Counted from the first letter of the stretch, positions 1-9,115 are shown. The stretch: DNA of 64,000 bases from Desulfosporosinus acididurans (GCF_001029285.1 NZ_LDZY01000007.1:124001-188000), one strand, 5' to 3'. Notes: generated from the sequence alone by a model not told the origin. A program made the numbers and translations.

Positions 1-106
1 TAGGGTGATATTCTAATATGTCTGTGGCTATTAAATAGATAAGAATTAGTCGTTATAGCCTAAAACTAAATGTTTAAGAGAATGAAAACTAGAACAGGAG
101 AAGTAG

Positions 107-1369
107 ATGAAAAAGGTATTATATTATGATTGTTTTTGTGGAATTAGTGGAGATATGAATTTAGGTGCCTTGCTGGATTTGGGAGTGAAGGAAGATTACT
201 TAAGACACGAGTTATCTAAACTAAATTTGGATGATGAATACGAGCTGCAGGTGAAAAATGATAATAAAAAAGGGATAGCTGGAACTAGAGTGGATGTTGT
301 ATTGAAAAATGCTGCACATATTCAAAAAAATGAGCACCATCATCATAGCCATCAACATCAAGAAGCACCTACCTCCCATGAGTCTGACAATTACCATACT
401 CATCATGCCCATAGAAATCTAAAGGATATTGAAAATATAATCATAAACAGCAGTCTGAATAATAGGGTAAAAGAGTTAAGCTTGGCCATCTTTATGAAGG
501 TTGCAGAGGCTGAGGCAAAGGTTCACGGAAAGTCTTTACATGAAGTGCATTTCCATGAGGTTGGGGCTGTTGACTCTATTATTGATATTGTTGGAGCTGC
601 AGTGTGTTTAGATTACCTGAACGTTGATAAAATTATAGCCTCGTCAGTTCAAGTAGGTGGAGGTTTTGTCAAATGTGCTCATGGAATTATTCCTGTTCCT
701 GCTCCGGCAACTGTTGAGATTTTAAAGGATATTCCTGTGAAATCTGGCATAGTTCCTTTTGAAACAACGACGCCGACCGGGGCAGCTATACTGGCGGCAA
801 ATGTGGCTGCGTTTACAGATCATATGGACTTTTCAATAGAAAAGACCGGTTACGGGATAGGCCATAGTGAACTTGAGATTCCAAATGTTTTAAGGATATA
901 TCTCGGCTACGAAGATAAAGACGTAAAGCGAGTAGATCAATATATATTGGAAACCAATATTGATGATATGAACCCGGAACTCTATGGTTATATTGAAGAA
1001 AAACTTTTTGCACAAGGGGCTTTAGATGTATTTAAGACTGCAATTACCATGAAAAAGGGCAGGGCCGCCACAAAACTCAGTGTATTGGTTAATGAGGAGA
1101 AAGAGAAAAACGTTCTCGACATAATTTTTCGGGAAACCACTTCTATTGGTGTGAGAAAATATAAGGTCGAAAAAATTATGCTACCAAGGGATTTCGAAAA
1201 GGTCAGCACGCAGTACGGAAATGTAACTGTAAAAAATGCTTATTATCAAGGGGAAAAGGTTAAATATAAGCCAGAGTATGAGGACTGCAAAAGAATAGCA
1301 ATTGAAAAAAATATACCCATTACCAGGGTATATCGAGAAGTATCTAAAATGATGGAAGATAATAATTAA
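107..1369 (+). CDS. larC: Nickel pincer cofactor biosynthesis protein LarC
   Basis: LarC is the nickel insertase (cyclometallase) that completes the nickel-pincer nucleotide cofactor of lactate racemase and related LarA enzymes in the cytoplasm. The N-terminus has the family hallmark YYDCFCGISGDMNLGAL. Residues about 71-102 are a histidine-rich linker with more than ten His, likely nickel-binding. The C-terminal part carries the conserved ETNIDDMNPE and TMKKGR segments. At 420 aa in one uninterrupted frame it differs from the well-known Lactobacillus arrangement, where larC1 and larC2 are joined by ribosomal frameshifting. AGGAG at 96-100 lies 6 nt before the ATG. larB follows 41 bp downstream, so the two are probably co-transcribed. 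No larA or larE is visible here. Confidence 0.95.
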   Translation: MKKVLYYDCFCGISGDMNLGALLDLGVKEDYLRHELSKLNLDDEYELQVKNDNKKGIAGTRVDVVLKNAAHIQKNEHHHHSHQHQEAPTSHESDNYHTHHAHRNLKDIENIIINSSLNNRVKELSLAIFMKVAEAEAKVHGKSLHEVHFHEVGAVDSIIDIVGAAVCLDYLNVDKIIASSVQVGGGFVKCAHGIIPVPAPATVEILKDIPVKSGIVPFETTTPTGAAILAANVAAFTDHMDFSIEKTGYGIGHSELEIPNVLRIYLGYEDKDVKRVDQYILETNIDDMNPELYGYIEEKLFAQGALDVFKTAITMKKGRAATKLSVLVNEEKEKNVLDIIFRETTSIGVRKYKVEKIMLPRDFEKVSTQYGNVTVKNAYYQGEKVKYKPEYEDCKRIAIEKNIPITRVYREVSKMMEDNN

Positions 1370-1410
1370 GATAAATAATTAAATTGTCTCTCTAATATTT
1401 TAAGGAGGAA

Positions 1411-2160
1411 ATGATGAATAAGGCCGATATAAGAAAACTTCTGCAAGAAGTGAAGAACAATGAAATAGAAGTCGAAGCAGCCTTGGAAAAAATTGAAGAT
1501 TTACCTTATAAGGAATTGGGGTTTGCTAAGATCGATAATCATAGGGAAATAAGGGTCGGATATCCGGAAGTCATCTATTGTGAAGGAAAAACAGTTGAAC
1601 AAGTAAAAAATATCATCGAATTTATGCTTACTAAGGAAAATAATATATTAGCGACTCGGGCTAATGAAAAGATGTACGAAGCTGTAAAAAATGTCTGTCC
1701 AGAGGCTAGATATAACCCTCTCGGAAGGACAATCACCATCAGGAAGAGAGAAGAACAGCTCACCGACAGTTATATTGCCATTGTTGCGGCAGGAACTTCT
1801 GATATGCCCGTAGTGGAGGAAGCAGCAGAAACAGCAATCCTTCTGGGCAATCGCGTGGAAAAAATAATGGATGTAGGAGTTGCTGGCATTCATAGACTTT
1901 TCTCTAAAATAGACATCATTCGGGGTGCAAAGGTCGTTATTGTAGTTGCAGGCATGGAAGGAGCTCTTGCCAGCGTTATCGGAGGACTTGTAGATAAACC
2001 CGTCATTGCCGTCCCCACGAGTGTTGGTTATGGGGCAAACTTTGGTGGCCTTGCGGCTTTGTTATCTATGCTGAATAGTTGTGCAAGCGGTGTTAGTGTC
2101 GTTAACATTGATAACGGCTTTGGTGCAGCTTATAGTGCAAGTATAATTAATAAATTATAA
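1411..2160 (+). CDS. larB: Nickel pincer cofactor biosynthesis protein LarB
   Basis: LarB is the PurE-like enzyme that carboxylates the pyridinium ring of nicotinic acid adenine dinucleotide and hydrolyses its phosphoanhydride, the first step of nickel-pincer cofactor synthesis. The C-terminal half (about residues 115-249) has the AIR-carboxylase-like fold signatures AAGTSDMPVVEEAAETA, VGVAGIHRLF and VVVAGMEGALASVIGGL. The N-terminal part contains GYPEVIYCEGKT, characteristic of LarB rather than PurE. Length (249 aa) is normal. The ribosome binding site AAGGAGGA (1402-1409) directly precedes the ATG at 1411; the ATG at 1414 is an alternative start. It lies in tandem with larC, so the two supply the same pathway. 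Confidence 0.95.
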   Translation: MMNKADIRKLLQEVKNNEIEVEAALEKIEDLPYKELGFAKIDNHREIRVGYPEVIYCEGKTVEQVKNIIEFMLTKENNILATRANEKMYEAVKNVCPEARYNPLGRTITIRKREEQLTDSYIAIVAAGTSDMPVVEEAAETAILLGNRVEKIMDVGVAGIHRLFSKIDIIRGAKVVIVVAGMEGALASVIGGLVDKPVIAVPTSVGYGANFGGLAALLSMLNSCASGVSVVNIDNGFGAAYSASIINKL

Positions 2161-2175
2161 GAGAAATATGGCAAT

Positions 2176-2355
2176 TTACATCTGTCGAATAGTATCCGGA
2201 GAGTGGTTTTGGAAAGTAGGAAGTGGCTCAACTGGATAGGTTTTGGGAATGTAGTTGCTGCATGTGATTGGTATTGTATGTTTGATCTCTTCAACAGCCA
2301 GTTTAACACTTTTGGGCGCTTTGGCTTTTTTGAATACACACTGGACTACGGCATG
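2176..2355 (-). pseudogene. Degenerate coding remnant
   Basis: On the minus strand a 59-codon frame with no start codon reads as plausible protein (segments KKAKAPKSVKLAVEEIKHT and PKTYPVEPLPTF) and ends in TAA just downstream of larB. An in-frame stop lies directly upstream and the other frames there look non-coding, so this seems to be the 3' end of a decayed gene. I do not recognise the family. Confidence 0.3.
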
Positions 2356-2445
2356 CTAAAACTATATTAAAAAAATTGTCAATAGATTTCTAAACCGACA
2401 TTCCTCAGTCTCAATGTGTTTTCTATCGAGACACTTTACGACATT

Positions 2446-2770
2446 GTGCCCAGACGAGGCACGTTGAGTGCGTGGTAAGTTTGAAAACACTAACATTTTG
2501 AGAGTCGCTTGTACCAAGGGTTTCAGGGTTGGGAAATATATGTAATAGGCTAAAAATGTTAAGAATGTTTTAAGTCTGCGTGCATGGGAACATATTTAAT
2601 GTAAAATGGCGATTTTACCTCATAATACTATCACAGTTCTGTCCCATAAACTCTTTACTCTTTGGCCTCTGCCTTAAGCTGGCGGGGGTCTTTTTTGTGT
2701 GCGATGGGAGACTGTCATGCACGGTGTGGAGCAGGGGAAAAGGTGGAGATAATATCAAAGCCTTACCTAT
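2446..2770 (+). mobile_element. Possible group II intron remnant
   Basis: The stretch starting GTGCCCAGACGAGGCACGTT resembles the 5' end of bacterial group II introns. The segment near 2715-2745 (ATGCACGGTGTGGAGCAGGGG) resembles the conserved part of domain I. No reverse-transcriptase frame follows. The whole gap 2161-3060 holds no intact gene, only this and the coding remnant at 2176-2355. The call is by resemblance; no secondary structure was computed. Confidence 0.3.
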
Positions 2771-3060
2771 TGCTATTGTCGTTCTTATTGATACACCTTG
2801 GAAAGGTTAAGAGTGTAAAATCGTCAATTAAGTTGATTTTGCATTCTTATTATTTTGGATATAAAGAAGCCCTCATTTCATGATGTCGGTTTAGTTTTAT
2901 GTCATTATGGTACAGTTCACCATTTTTGTGTTAGCTATTTACAGGAAAGATGTTACCATTTGTTAGAAATTTATATTAAAACATTGTAGTAATGTGGAGG
3001 ATTCCGCACTCCTTGGAAGAATTAAGTATAAAATGAGATTCTTTTTGGGAGGGCTGAAAA

Positions 3061-4881
3061 ATGTCACCTAGCCAAAGAATACAGATAGCAGTATATAGAA
3101 TTGAAAATACTTTATTTGATGGTATGAGTAATGGACAAATAGTAGAAATAATTGTTAGTACTTATAATAGTAAAGTCCCAGAGTATGAGTCTTTTTTAGA
3201 ACAAGAATTGCGAGAGGGACTGGACCTTCAAGGTTTTAGTATGAAGGTCTATTATTCGGAAAAGAATAGAGTGCCTAAATGGCAGGGTTTTTTAAGACCA
3301 ATTCTAAATGAAGATGTAGATCTACTTAGTGGTAGGAATAAAGATGTTTCTTTTGTGGCTTTTGTTTTTGATGAGAATAATCTATTTGCAGTAAGCGGCG
3401 GGCAAGGGAATTTTATAGTTCAAGATTATATAAATCAAAATTTTGGTATTGAAATTATTTCTCGAATTATTTCCGAAAACGCTAAAGTAATTAGGTCTTT
3501 GAATGAGAGAGGATTAACGGGCGCGGTATTGGCAAGTACGAAATACTTTCGATTTGACTACAAACTCGCGGATGACGACGAGTTTGGAAAGTTATATAAA
3601 CAGATCCGTGCCGAACTAGACAATGAGATGAGCGAAAGGCTTGGCTTTTCTGCTGACGAGATTCGGAAACATGTGGGGTGTATTGCAAAGTCTACGTTCC
3701 AGATTAGTAAATCTATAGACTTTTCATCACTAATCAGAGTTTTAAAGAATATAGCAAGTTTATTAGAGCAAGAACCAAATTTTATTCTTAATAAAGTTAA
3801 AATTATTGCTCGAAGGGGTGAGATTAATAAGGCTTTGATTGAACAACTTGAAAATAGACTTTACGATATAGTCGTAAATAATTGGTACAATAGGAATCCT
3901 GAACTGGATTTTGATATTTGTCATCCCGAATATGAAGCGTTTTTTAATGCATCTGACTATAATTTGCTTCTTACAAACACAAAGACGCTATTGTGTGAAG
4001 AACCGTATGATGAACTGACGGACTTTAGTTTTGTTTTTGATGCGCTTGATAAACAGGGGTTCGATATAACCCAAGTAGTGGAAATTAGGGGTTTTTTGAA
4101 AAGGCTCAGGGTCAGAAGCTACGATTCTGAAGGAAATGTACTTACTGAAGCAACTTTAATCAAGCATCTACATGGAGAACTTCATCTTCATGATAAGATT
4201 TACTTCTTGATTGATGGCGAATGGTATGAGGTTGAAAACGATTTTATTGATAGACTTAACCGGGAATGTGAACAAGTTATTAATGAAAGCTTAGAAGGAT
4301 TTTCCCTTGAACCTTGGTTAAACAATTATGGGGATGAAGATCAGTATAATCAGCAATATGTGGGGGAACCTGACTTTCTAGTTATGCACAAAATTTATCC
4401 TGACGGGTTTGAAATAGCAGATATCGTAAAATCTGAGGGAATTAATACATATCTAATACATGTGAAGAAAGGATTCAACAATTCAATGAGGGAGCTAGCT
4501 TCTCAGTTGGCTATATCTGCTAGGATAGTGCAAGAAGCTCAAATTAGTGGCGACTTTCAACAAATAATAAAAGTGTACGAAGGATTAGAGGAGAAGGTAA
4601 GAAGCGATGATCACTATTTTTCCCTGATTGGTAACCAAACTGAAAAGATTTCTAAGGACCAGTTTCTTAACCTATTTAAAGGTAAAAATATTATTTTCTG
4701 TCTTGCGTTTTATGATATTGCAAAAGTTGAAAGGGATATTGTTAACATAGATAGGTTTGATTCCAACATTGCAAAATTCTCTTTGATTGAGTTATACCGG
4801 CGGCTCAAATCGGCTGGTATAAAATTAAGAGTGATCCAAATCAGAAGAGAGAACCCATTGAAACAGGCAGCAAATTTATAA
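3061..4881 (+). CDS. TIGR04141/DUF6119 family sporadically distributed protein
   Basis: This 606-aa cytoplasmic protein has no membrane segments. Its layout matches the TIGR04141 (DUF6119) family: an FGIEIISRII block followed by SLNERGLTGAVLAS near residue 130-155, a central HLHGELHLHDKIYFLIDGEW segment near 365-385, and a C-terminal SEGINTYLIHVKKGFNNSMR block near 460-480 where the family has an 'LIHVKRG'-like motif. The family is patchily distributed and its biochemical function is not established to my knowledge. The ATG at 3061 follows GGGAGG at a good distance. The next gene starts about 60 bp downstream, and the third gene of the cluster is also a nuclease-type protein, so a role in phage or plasmid defence is inferred from context only. 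Confidence 0.65.
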   Translation: MSPSQRIQIAVYRIENTLFDGMSNGQIVEIIVSTYNSKVPEYESFLEQELREGLDLQGFSMKVYYSEKNRVPKWQGFLRPILNEDVDLLSGRNKDVSFVAFVFDENNLFAVSGGQGNFIVQDYINQNFGIEIISRIISENAKVIRSLNERGLTGAVLASTKYFRFDYKLADDDEFGKLYKQIRAELDNEMSERLGFSADEIRKHVGCIAKSTFQISKSIDFSSLIRVLKNIASLLEQEPNFILNKVKIIARRGEINKALIEQLENRLYDIVVNNWYNRNPELDFDICHPEYEAFFNASDYNLLLTNTKTLLCEEPYDELTDFSFVFDALDKQGFDITQVVEIRGFLKRLRVRSYDSEGNVLTEATLIKHLHGELHLHDKIYFLIDGEWYEVENDFIDRLNRECEQVINESLEGFSLEPWLNNYGDEDQYNQQYVGEPDFLVMHKIYPDGFEIADIVKSEGINTYLIHVKKGFNNSMRELASQLAISARIVQEAQISGDFQQIIKVYEGLEEKVRSDDHYFSLIGNQTEKISKDQFLNLFKGKNIIFCLAFYDIAKVERDIVNIDRFDSNIAKFSLIELYRRLKSAGIKLRVIQIRRENPLKQAANL

Positions 4882-4945
4882 AATATAACGGGGAAGAGTT
4901 ACTGTTTAATATTTTTCGTTTAATGTGTTTACGAGGTGAATGATA

Positions 4946-5734
4946 ATGATGATTACAGATGCTGTGTTTCAAGAATTAACGGAAGAGGAATTAGAACTAT
5001 ATGAGGAATATAAGGTAAAAAGCTCAAAAATTCATCGTGCTGGATTAATATATAATTATCCTGATAAGGTCAGATTTTGTACTGAACTATTTCCCGGTAA
5101 TTATCTGGATGAGAAGGTGTTAAAAAGAAGAGATGAATTAACCGAGATGTGCAATCAGTTTCTTTCATTATTGAACAATACACAAACAGGTGAAAGAGAT
5201 ATCTTGAACTTTATAAGAGATAGAAGAGCTTATCATTTGATAGGCTCAATTCAGAAGAAGAATTATAATTTTGGGCATCACGGCACTTGTGTTTTTCCCG
5301 AATTTCAGCTGGGTAGTTCGTATCAGGCAGATTATCTTATTCTAGGAAAAAATTCTGACGGATACCACTTTGTTTTTATTGAATTAGAAAGCCCTTATGG
5401 GAAAATTTCAATTGGTAGTGGGCATGAGGGAGAAGTCATTAGGAAAGGGATTAATCAAATTGATGATTGGGATAGATGGCTAGATGGAAACTTTTCGTCA
5501 TTAGCGGAAATATTTGAAAAAAACAAACATCCACATTTTGATCTCCCAAAAGAATTTTATAAATTTGACAAAACTAGAGTTGAATTTGTTGTTATTGCTG
5601 GAAGACGTAAGGATTTTAATGAAAATTTGAGGTGGAAAAAAAGAAAACTTGCAGAGGATAAAAAGATAGTCTTGATGCACTATGATAATTTGTACGATTA
5701 TGCTATTGAAGCAATTGGTGCAAATACATATTAA
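4946..5734 (+). CDS. DUF4263 (Shedu SduA C-terminal-like) nuclease-fold protein
   Basis: This 262-aa protein has the DUF4263/Shedu pattern: FPEFQLGSSYQADYLILG (Glu about 119, Asp 129), then FVFIELESP (Glu 146 and 148), then a Q-x-DDWDRWL segment near residues 170-178. In PD-(D/E)XK folds these positions build the metal site. Here the usual E-x-K is E-x-E, as in some DUF4263 members as I recall. Shedu proteins are single-gene anti-phage nucleases with variable N-termini; here the N-terminus (about 110 aa) is short and helical. ATG at 4946 is chosen over 4940 because GAGGTGA (4933-4939) needs about 7 nt of spacing. It is the middle gene of a three-gene cluster. Confidence 0.6.
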   Translation: MMITDAVFQELTEEELELYEEYKVKSSKIHRAGLIYNYPDKVRFCTELFPGNYLDEKVLKRRDELTEMCNQFLSLLNNTQTGERDILNFIRDRRAYHLIGSIQKKNYNFGHHGTCVFPEFQLGSSYQADYLILGKNSDGYHFVFIELESPYGKISIGSGHEGEVIRKGINQIDDWDRWLDGNFSSLAEIFEKNKHPHFDLPKEFYKFDKTRVEFVVIAGRRKDFNENLRWKKRKLAEDKKIVLMHYDNLYDYAIEAIGANTY

Positions 5735-5824
5735 TAGATATTGTGTTTAAAACAGCCTATCGAATTCCCCAAAAATTTTTTTATTAAGGTAAGCGAAATA
5801 AATTATCTTTTAGGAGTGAACGGG

Positions 5825-6787
5825 ATGGGGGTACAGGAAATATTTCACTATCCACCGGAGCTAACAGCTTTACTTATAGATACTATCCCTCTATTATGTA
5901 GGTCGAAAAAAGATGTTTTACTTTTTTTTAAAGGGGCTGGTGTGCCAGACTTATTAATGAAAGATTATATTCAACTGGTTAACAACGACCGGGATAAAAT
6001 ATTTAAACATGAGATTGTAAGAGGAACATTAACCCGTTTAAATGAAAATAGGGATAAATTCATAAGGGAAAGAAGAGAAGTATTAAAACGCGTAGTTGAA
6101 TTTGAGAATTATTCAGCTTGTTGGGAAGCTGATGTTTTAAAAGCTAAGGGTCTAGTCTCTGAGATCAGTAAACTTATCAATGTTAAGGATTCTTTCACAA
6201 GAATGAAAGATGTTGCTGAAAATGAAAGGATTGAAAGACAGAAGGAACATCAAAAGAAACTTATTGAAATTCAAAAACGAAAGCAAGAATTCGAAAAACT
6301 AAAAAGTAATTTTTATACATTATTTGGCGAAAAAAATCCTCATATTCGGGGAAAGAAATTGGAAAGTGCTTTAAATGAGTTATTCAGATATTATCAAATT
6401 CTTATAAAAGAAGCATTCACATTAAATGGAGAAAATAGTGAGGGAATCGTTGAACAAGTCGATGGAGTTATTGATATCGATGGACAAATTTATCTAGTAG
6501 AAATGAAATGGCTAAGCACTAATGTTGATATAAATGATGTTTCCAGACATTTGGTTAGATTATTCGGTCGTTCAAATACTAGTGGAATTTTTATTTCTGC
6601 AAGCGGATATACAGAAGCAGCTATCACTACTTGTGCTGACATATTAAACCAAAAGACAATAGTTTTATGTAAGCTCGAAGAAATAGTTAATATACTTGAA
6701 AATGAAGGTAACCTAAAAGATTTCTTCAAAGAAAAAATACGGGGAACTGTATTGTATAAAAAACCTTTGTATTCATGTGGGCAATAA
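5825..6787 (+). CDS. Mrr-like PD-(D/E)XK restriction endonuclease
   Basis: This 320-aa protein is a likely DNA endonuclease of the Mrr_cat (type IV-like) family. The N-terminal 70 residues (PPELTALLIDTIPLLCRSKK, then LLFFKGAGVPD) form a domain I associate with such nucleases. A charged coiled coil follows at about 110-165. The catalytic fold then starts with RGKKLESALNELF (Glu about 180), followed by EQVDGVIDIDGQIYLVEMKW, giving Asp 213 and Glu 226-x-Lys 228. The ATG at 5825 is preceded by AGGAG (5812-5816). An upstream in-frame TTG at 5741 is possible but has no ribosome binding site. It ends the cluster with the DUF6119 and Shedu-like genes. Confidence 0.7.
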   Translation: MGVQEIFHYPPELTALLIDTIPLLCRSKKDVLLFFKGAGVPDLLMKDYIQLVNNDRDKIFKHEIVRGTLTRLNENRDKFIRERREVLKRVVEFENYSACWEADVLKAKGLVSEISKLINVKDSFTRMKDVAENERIERQKEHQKKLIEIQKRKQEFEKLKSNFYTLFGEKNPHIRGKKLESALNELFRYYQILIKEAFTLNGENSEGIVEQVDGVIDIDGQIYLVEMKWLSTNVDINDVSRHLVRLFGRSNTSGIFISASGYTEAAITTCADILNQKTIVLCKLEEIVNILENEGNLKDFFKEKIRGTVLYKKPLYSCGQ

Positions 6788-6972
6788 CCGCCTAGATAAA
6801 GCCAAGACAGCAGTTAAGTGCCGGGTGTTGCGTGTAGAGTTAGCGGAGGTTGTTGTTTTAGCCGAGCAAAGGGTAAAATTCCTCCGGCCCTGCAAGGTCA
6901 ATTATTTACATGAAGTAATTGCTTTTGATGAATGAACTTAAGCATGTCAACTAAGGAGGTGATAGAATTAAA

Positions 6973-7386
6973 ATGAAAATTGAGATTACTGATGAAATTA
7001 AAAAACAAGATGAAGATATTATTCTTCAAGGATTGTTAGAATATAACTTAGCGAGAATTGAAGATAAAAACCCAAAGGATTTGGGTTTTTATTTACAAGA
7101 TGAAACAGGTAAAAAAATTGCTGGTCTAATTGGAAATACACATGGTAATTGGTTGTTTATAAAGTTTCTGTGGGTAAGTGAAGAATTAAGGAGACATAAC
7201 ATTGGAAGTAATATTTTAAATCAGGCGGAAAAAACAGCAGAAGAGCGTGGTTGCAAGTATTCATTTTTAGATACTTTTAGTTTTCAAGCACCTGAATTTT
7301 ATAAAAAGCATGGATACAAGGAGGTGTTTGCATTAGAAAACTATCCTGTCACAGGAAAACGCTATTATTTTACTAAAACTCTTTAA
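6973..7386 (+). CDS. GNAT family N-acetyltransferase
   Basis: This 137-aa protein is a single GNAT domain that would transfer an acetyl group from acetyl-CoA to an unknown amine. The core shows LWVSEELRRHNIGSNILNQAE, the beta4-alpha3 acetyl-CoA pyrophosphate loop (here RRHNIG in place of R/QxxGxG/A), and FYKKHGYKEV, typical of the C-terminal strand. A strong ribosome binding site AAGGAGGTGAT (6953-6963) precedes the ATG. The 185-bp gap upstream (6788-6972) holds no gene. The gene stands alone and I cannot infer its substrate. Confidence 0.85.
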   Translation: MKIEITDEIKKQDEDIILQGLLEYNLARIEDKNPKDLGFYLQDETGKKIAGLIGNTHGNWLFIKFLWVSEELRRHNIGSNILNQAEKTAEERGCKYSFLDTFSFQAPEFYKKHGYKEVFALENYPVTGKRYYFTKTL

Positions 7387-7500
7387 CAATAAAGATAAAT
7401 TCCAAATTTGTAGAGTTGAAGCATTATAATTTTAACTTTAGTTGTGTCATATCTTTCTTATATTGTAGATTAAGGATTGATCTATCCATTGGGGTATTTT

Positions 7501-7581
7501 ATGTATCTTAAAATAGATGATTTATCCGGGTCACAAGTTTCTGAATTAGTAAGATACAAATTTGTGAAAGGAAGAGGGTAA
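7501..7581 (+). pseudogene. Truncated N-terminus of a GNAT-type acetyltransferase
   Basis: A 26-codon frame beginning MYLKIDDLSGSQVSELV resembles the first strand and helix of a GNAT-family enzyme, where an 'IRxDDLSGPEI'-like start is common. It stops after KGRG with nothing homologous following. It may be a gene remnant or a chance frame; the ribosome binding site is weak. Confidence 0.25.
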
Positions 7582-7586
7582 TTAGG

Positions 7587-8222
7587 TTGAAAACATCGCC
7601 AATGCGAATTTCATTTCATACTCCAACCGATCATTACTGCGAGGATTTGATTCTTGTTGATGAGCAAATTTGTGAATTGTTAGCTAAGCGTAAAGAATTA
7701 TCAAATAATAATCCAGGATTTCCGCATCAAGATTTGATCCCAGAATGGAGCCAAAAGTTCGGTCTTAATGAGGCTTGGCTACAAAGAATCTTTTCGGCAT
7801 ATATGATAGGCGAGGAACATTTTCTCCCCCCCCATAGAACCAACGAATTTCTTAAAATTTGTTCCAATATTGAAGTGTGTCGAAATTGAGGGTATGTCTT
7901 ATGCAGTAACATATATGAAACAATATATATGAAACAATATACCAATGCAAGCATAGTGTGCGTTGAAACTGAAGTCAACACATCTGAACCATTTGTCAGG
8001 CTAGGCCATGCAAGCTTTGAATTGTTCATTTCTCCAGAATATCATAGTAGGCAAGATGGTGGGTGTGGGTCAAGAAGGGGTATGCAGCATTCTTTTGTAG
8101 TAACACCACCTTTACCTGATGATATTAGAGGTGTGGAATTTCAATTAACGGTTAAACCTTTTCATGAGAACCCCGAATATCAAGTGGTACATTTTAAAGA
8201 AACGACCGTAACGGTTAAGTAA
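7587..8222 (+). pseudogene. Hypothetical gene broken by two frame-disrupting changes
   Basis: Two open pieces in the same frame (7587-7889 and 7929-8222) belong to one gene. The first piece enters a run of eight C (7826-7833). With seven C it would read on as FLPPIEPTNFLKFVPILK to about position 7910. There a 14-bp perfect tandem duplication (7911-7924 and 7925-7938) shifts the frame again. Removing one C and one duplicate copy gives a continuous protein of roughly 205 aa with a helical N-terminal half and a beta-rich C-terminal half (RGVEFQLTVKPF). The start is TTG at 7587 behind GGAAGAGGG. I do not recognise the family. Confidence 0.6.
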
Positions 8223-8434
8223 GGAACACCATTACTGGCTCTCACTTCTCACCCCTTACCCACAAATCCCCATAAACCCCTGTCAACCTACCGAACTCAT
8301 TCAATCCTGCAGGATGGATGTGCTAGGCTAGCGGATACGGGAAGGTGGGGGGGATGCGTCACATTATTGGGAGTTGAAAATATTTGTAAGTTCGGGCTAT
8401 AGCCAAATAGTTTGCTTTAATAAAGGAGCAAGTT

Positions 8435-8950
8435 ATGAATGAGAGTTCTTCGAAGGAAAAACGTCCGCGAATACAAATGCATCGTTCCTTACTGGAAAAC
8501 ATATTCGATATTGGAGCTATAATTGGAGTAGTAGCTTCATTAATTTATCCTGTAATTATATGGTCCTCATTACCAAGTAAAATTCCGGCTCATTACAATA
8601 TTCAGGGTCAAGTTGATCGATGGGGGTCGAAAGGGGAAATATTCCTATTAGTTCCAGTGATCATTCTAATGTACATATTCCTAACAATAATTAATCGTTA
8701 TCCACATAAGTTTAATTATCCATTTGCTATTACCGAGCAAAACGCAGAAATACAATATCAGATAGCCAGGTTAATGGTCCAATCTCTGAAGGCGGAAGTT
8801 ATTTGGAATTTCGCTTATATTCAATGGAGAACTATTGAGGGTGCAATGGGTAAGGAGCTAGGTCTTGGAATAGGTTTCATCTTAATATCTATATTGCTAC
8901 CGTTAGTTACTCTGATTTTCTACATTTGGCAGGCATTTAAGGCAAAATAG
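8435..8950 (+). CDS. DUF1648 domain membrane protein
   Basis: This 171-aa integral membrane protein has three predicted membrane helices (about residues 26-46, 68-85 and 143-165). After the first helix it has the DUF1648 signature WSSLPSKIPAHYNIQGQVDR with WGSKGEIF, as in the N-terminal part of SdpI-like immunity proteins. It lacks the extra SdpI helices, so calling it an immunity factor would go too far. The ribosome binding site AAGGAG lies 7 nt before the ATG at 8435. It is flanked by non-coding stretches of 212 bp (8223-8434) and 165 bp (8951-9115) in which I see nothing. Confidence 0.75.
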   Translation: MNESSSKEKRPRIQMHRSLLENIFDIGAIIGVVASLIYPVIIWSSLPSKIPAHYNIQGQVDRWGSKGEIFLLVPVIILMYIFLTIINRYPHKFNYPFAITEQNAEIQYQIARLMVQSLKAEVIWNFAYIQWRTIEGAMGKELGLGIGFILISILLPLVTLIFYIWQAFKAK

Positions 8951-9115
8951 TGTGAGAACCCTAACACCTGATGCTGCGTGATGTCCTTACCTATCCAAAG
9001 GCGCTCAACGAACCAGAAAGCTGGAGCGATGCAAGTAGAGTATAATGTTGGAATTAGAATGAAAACGTAACACCGAATTTGCGTTCATAAGCTTTTACAT
9101 AAGGAGGGTTTTTTT

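Noticed and set aside
2580-2883. Open frames of 70-76 codons with cysteine-rich translation
   Set aside because: They lie in the intron-like stretch, overlap each other in two frames, have no ribosome binding site and are probably spurious.
7911-7938. 14-bp direct repeat as a phage or transposon attachment site
   Set aside because: The copies are immediately adjacent with nothing between them and restore a reading frame when one is removed, so slippage duplication is the simpler reading.
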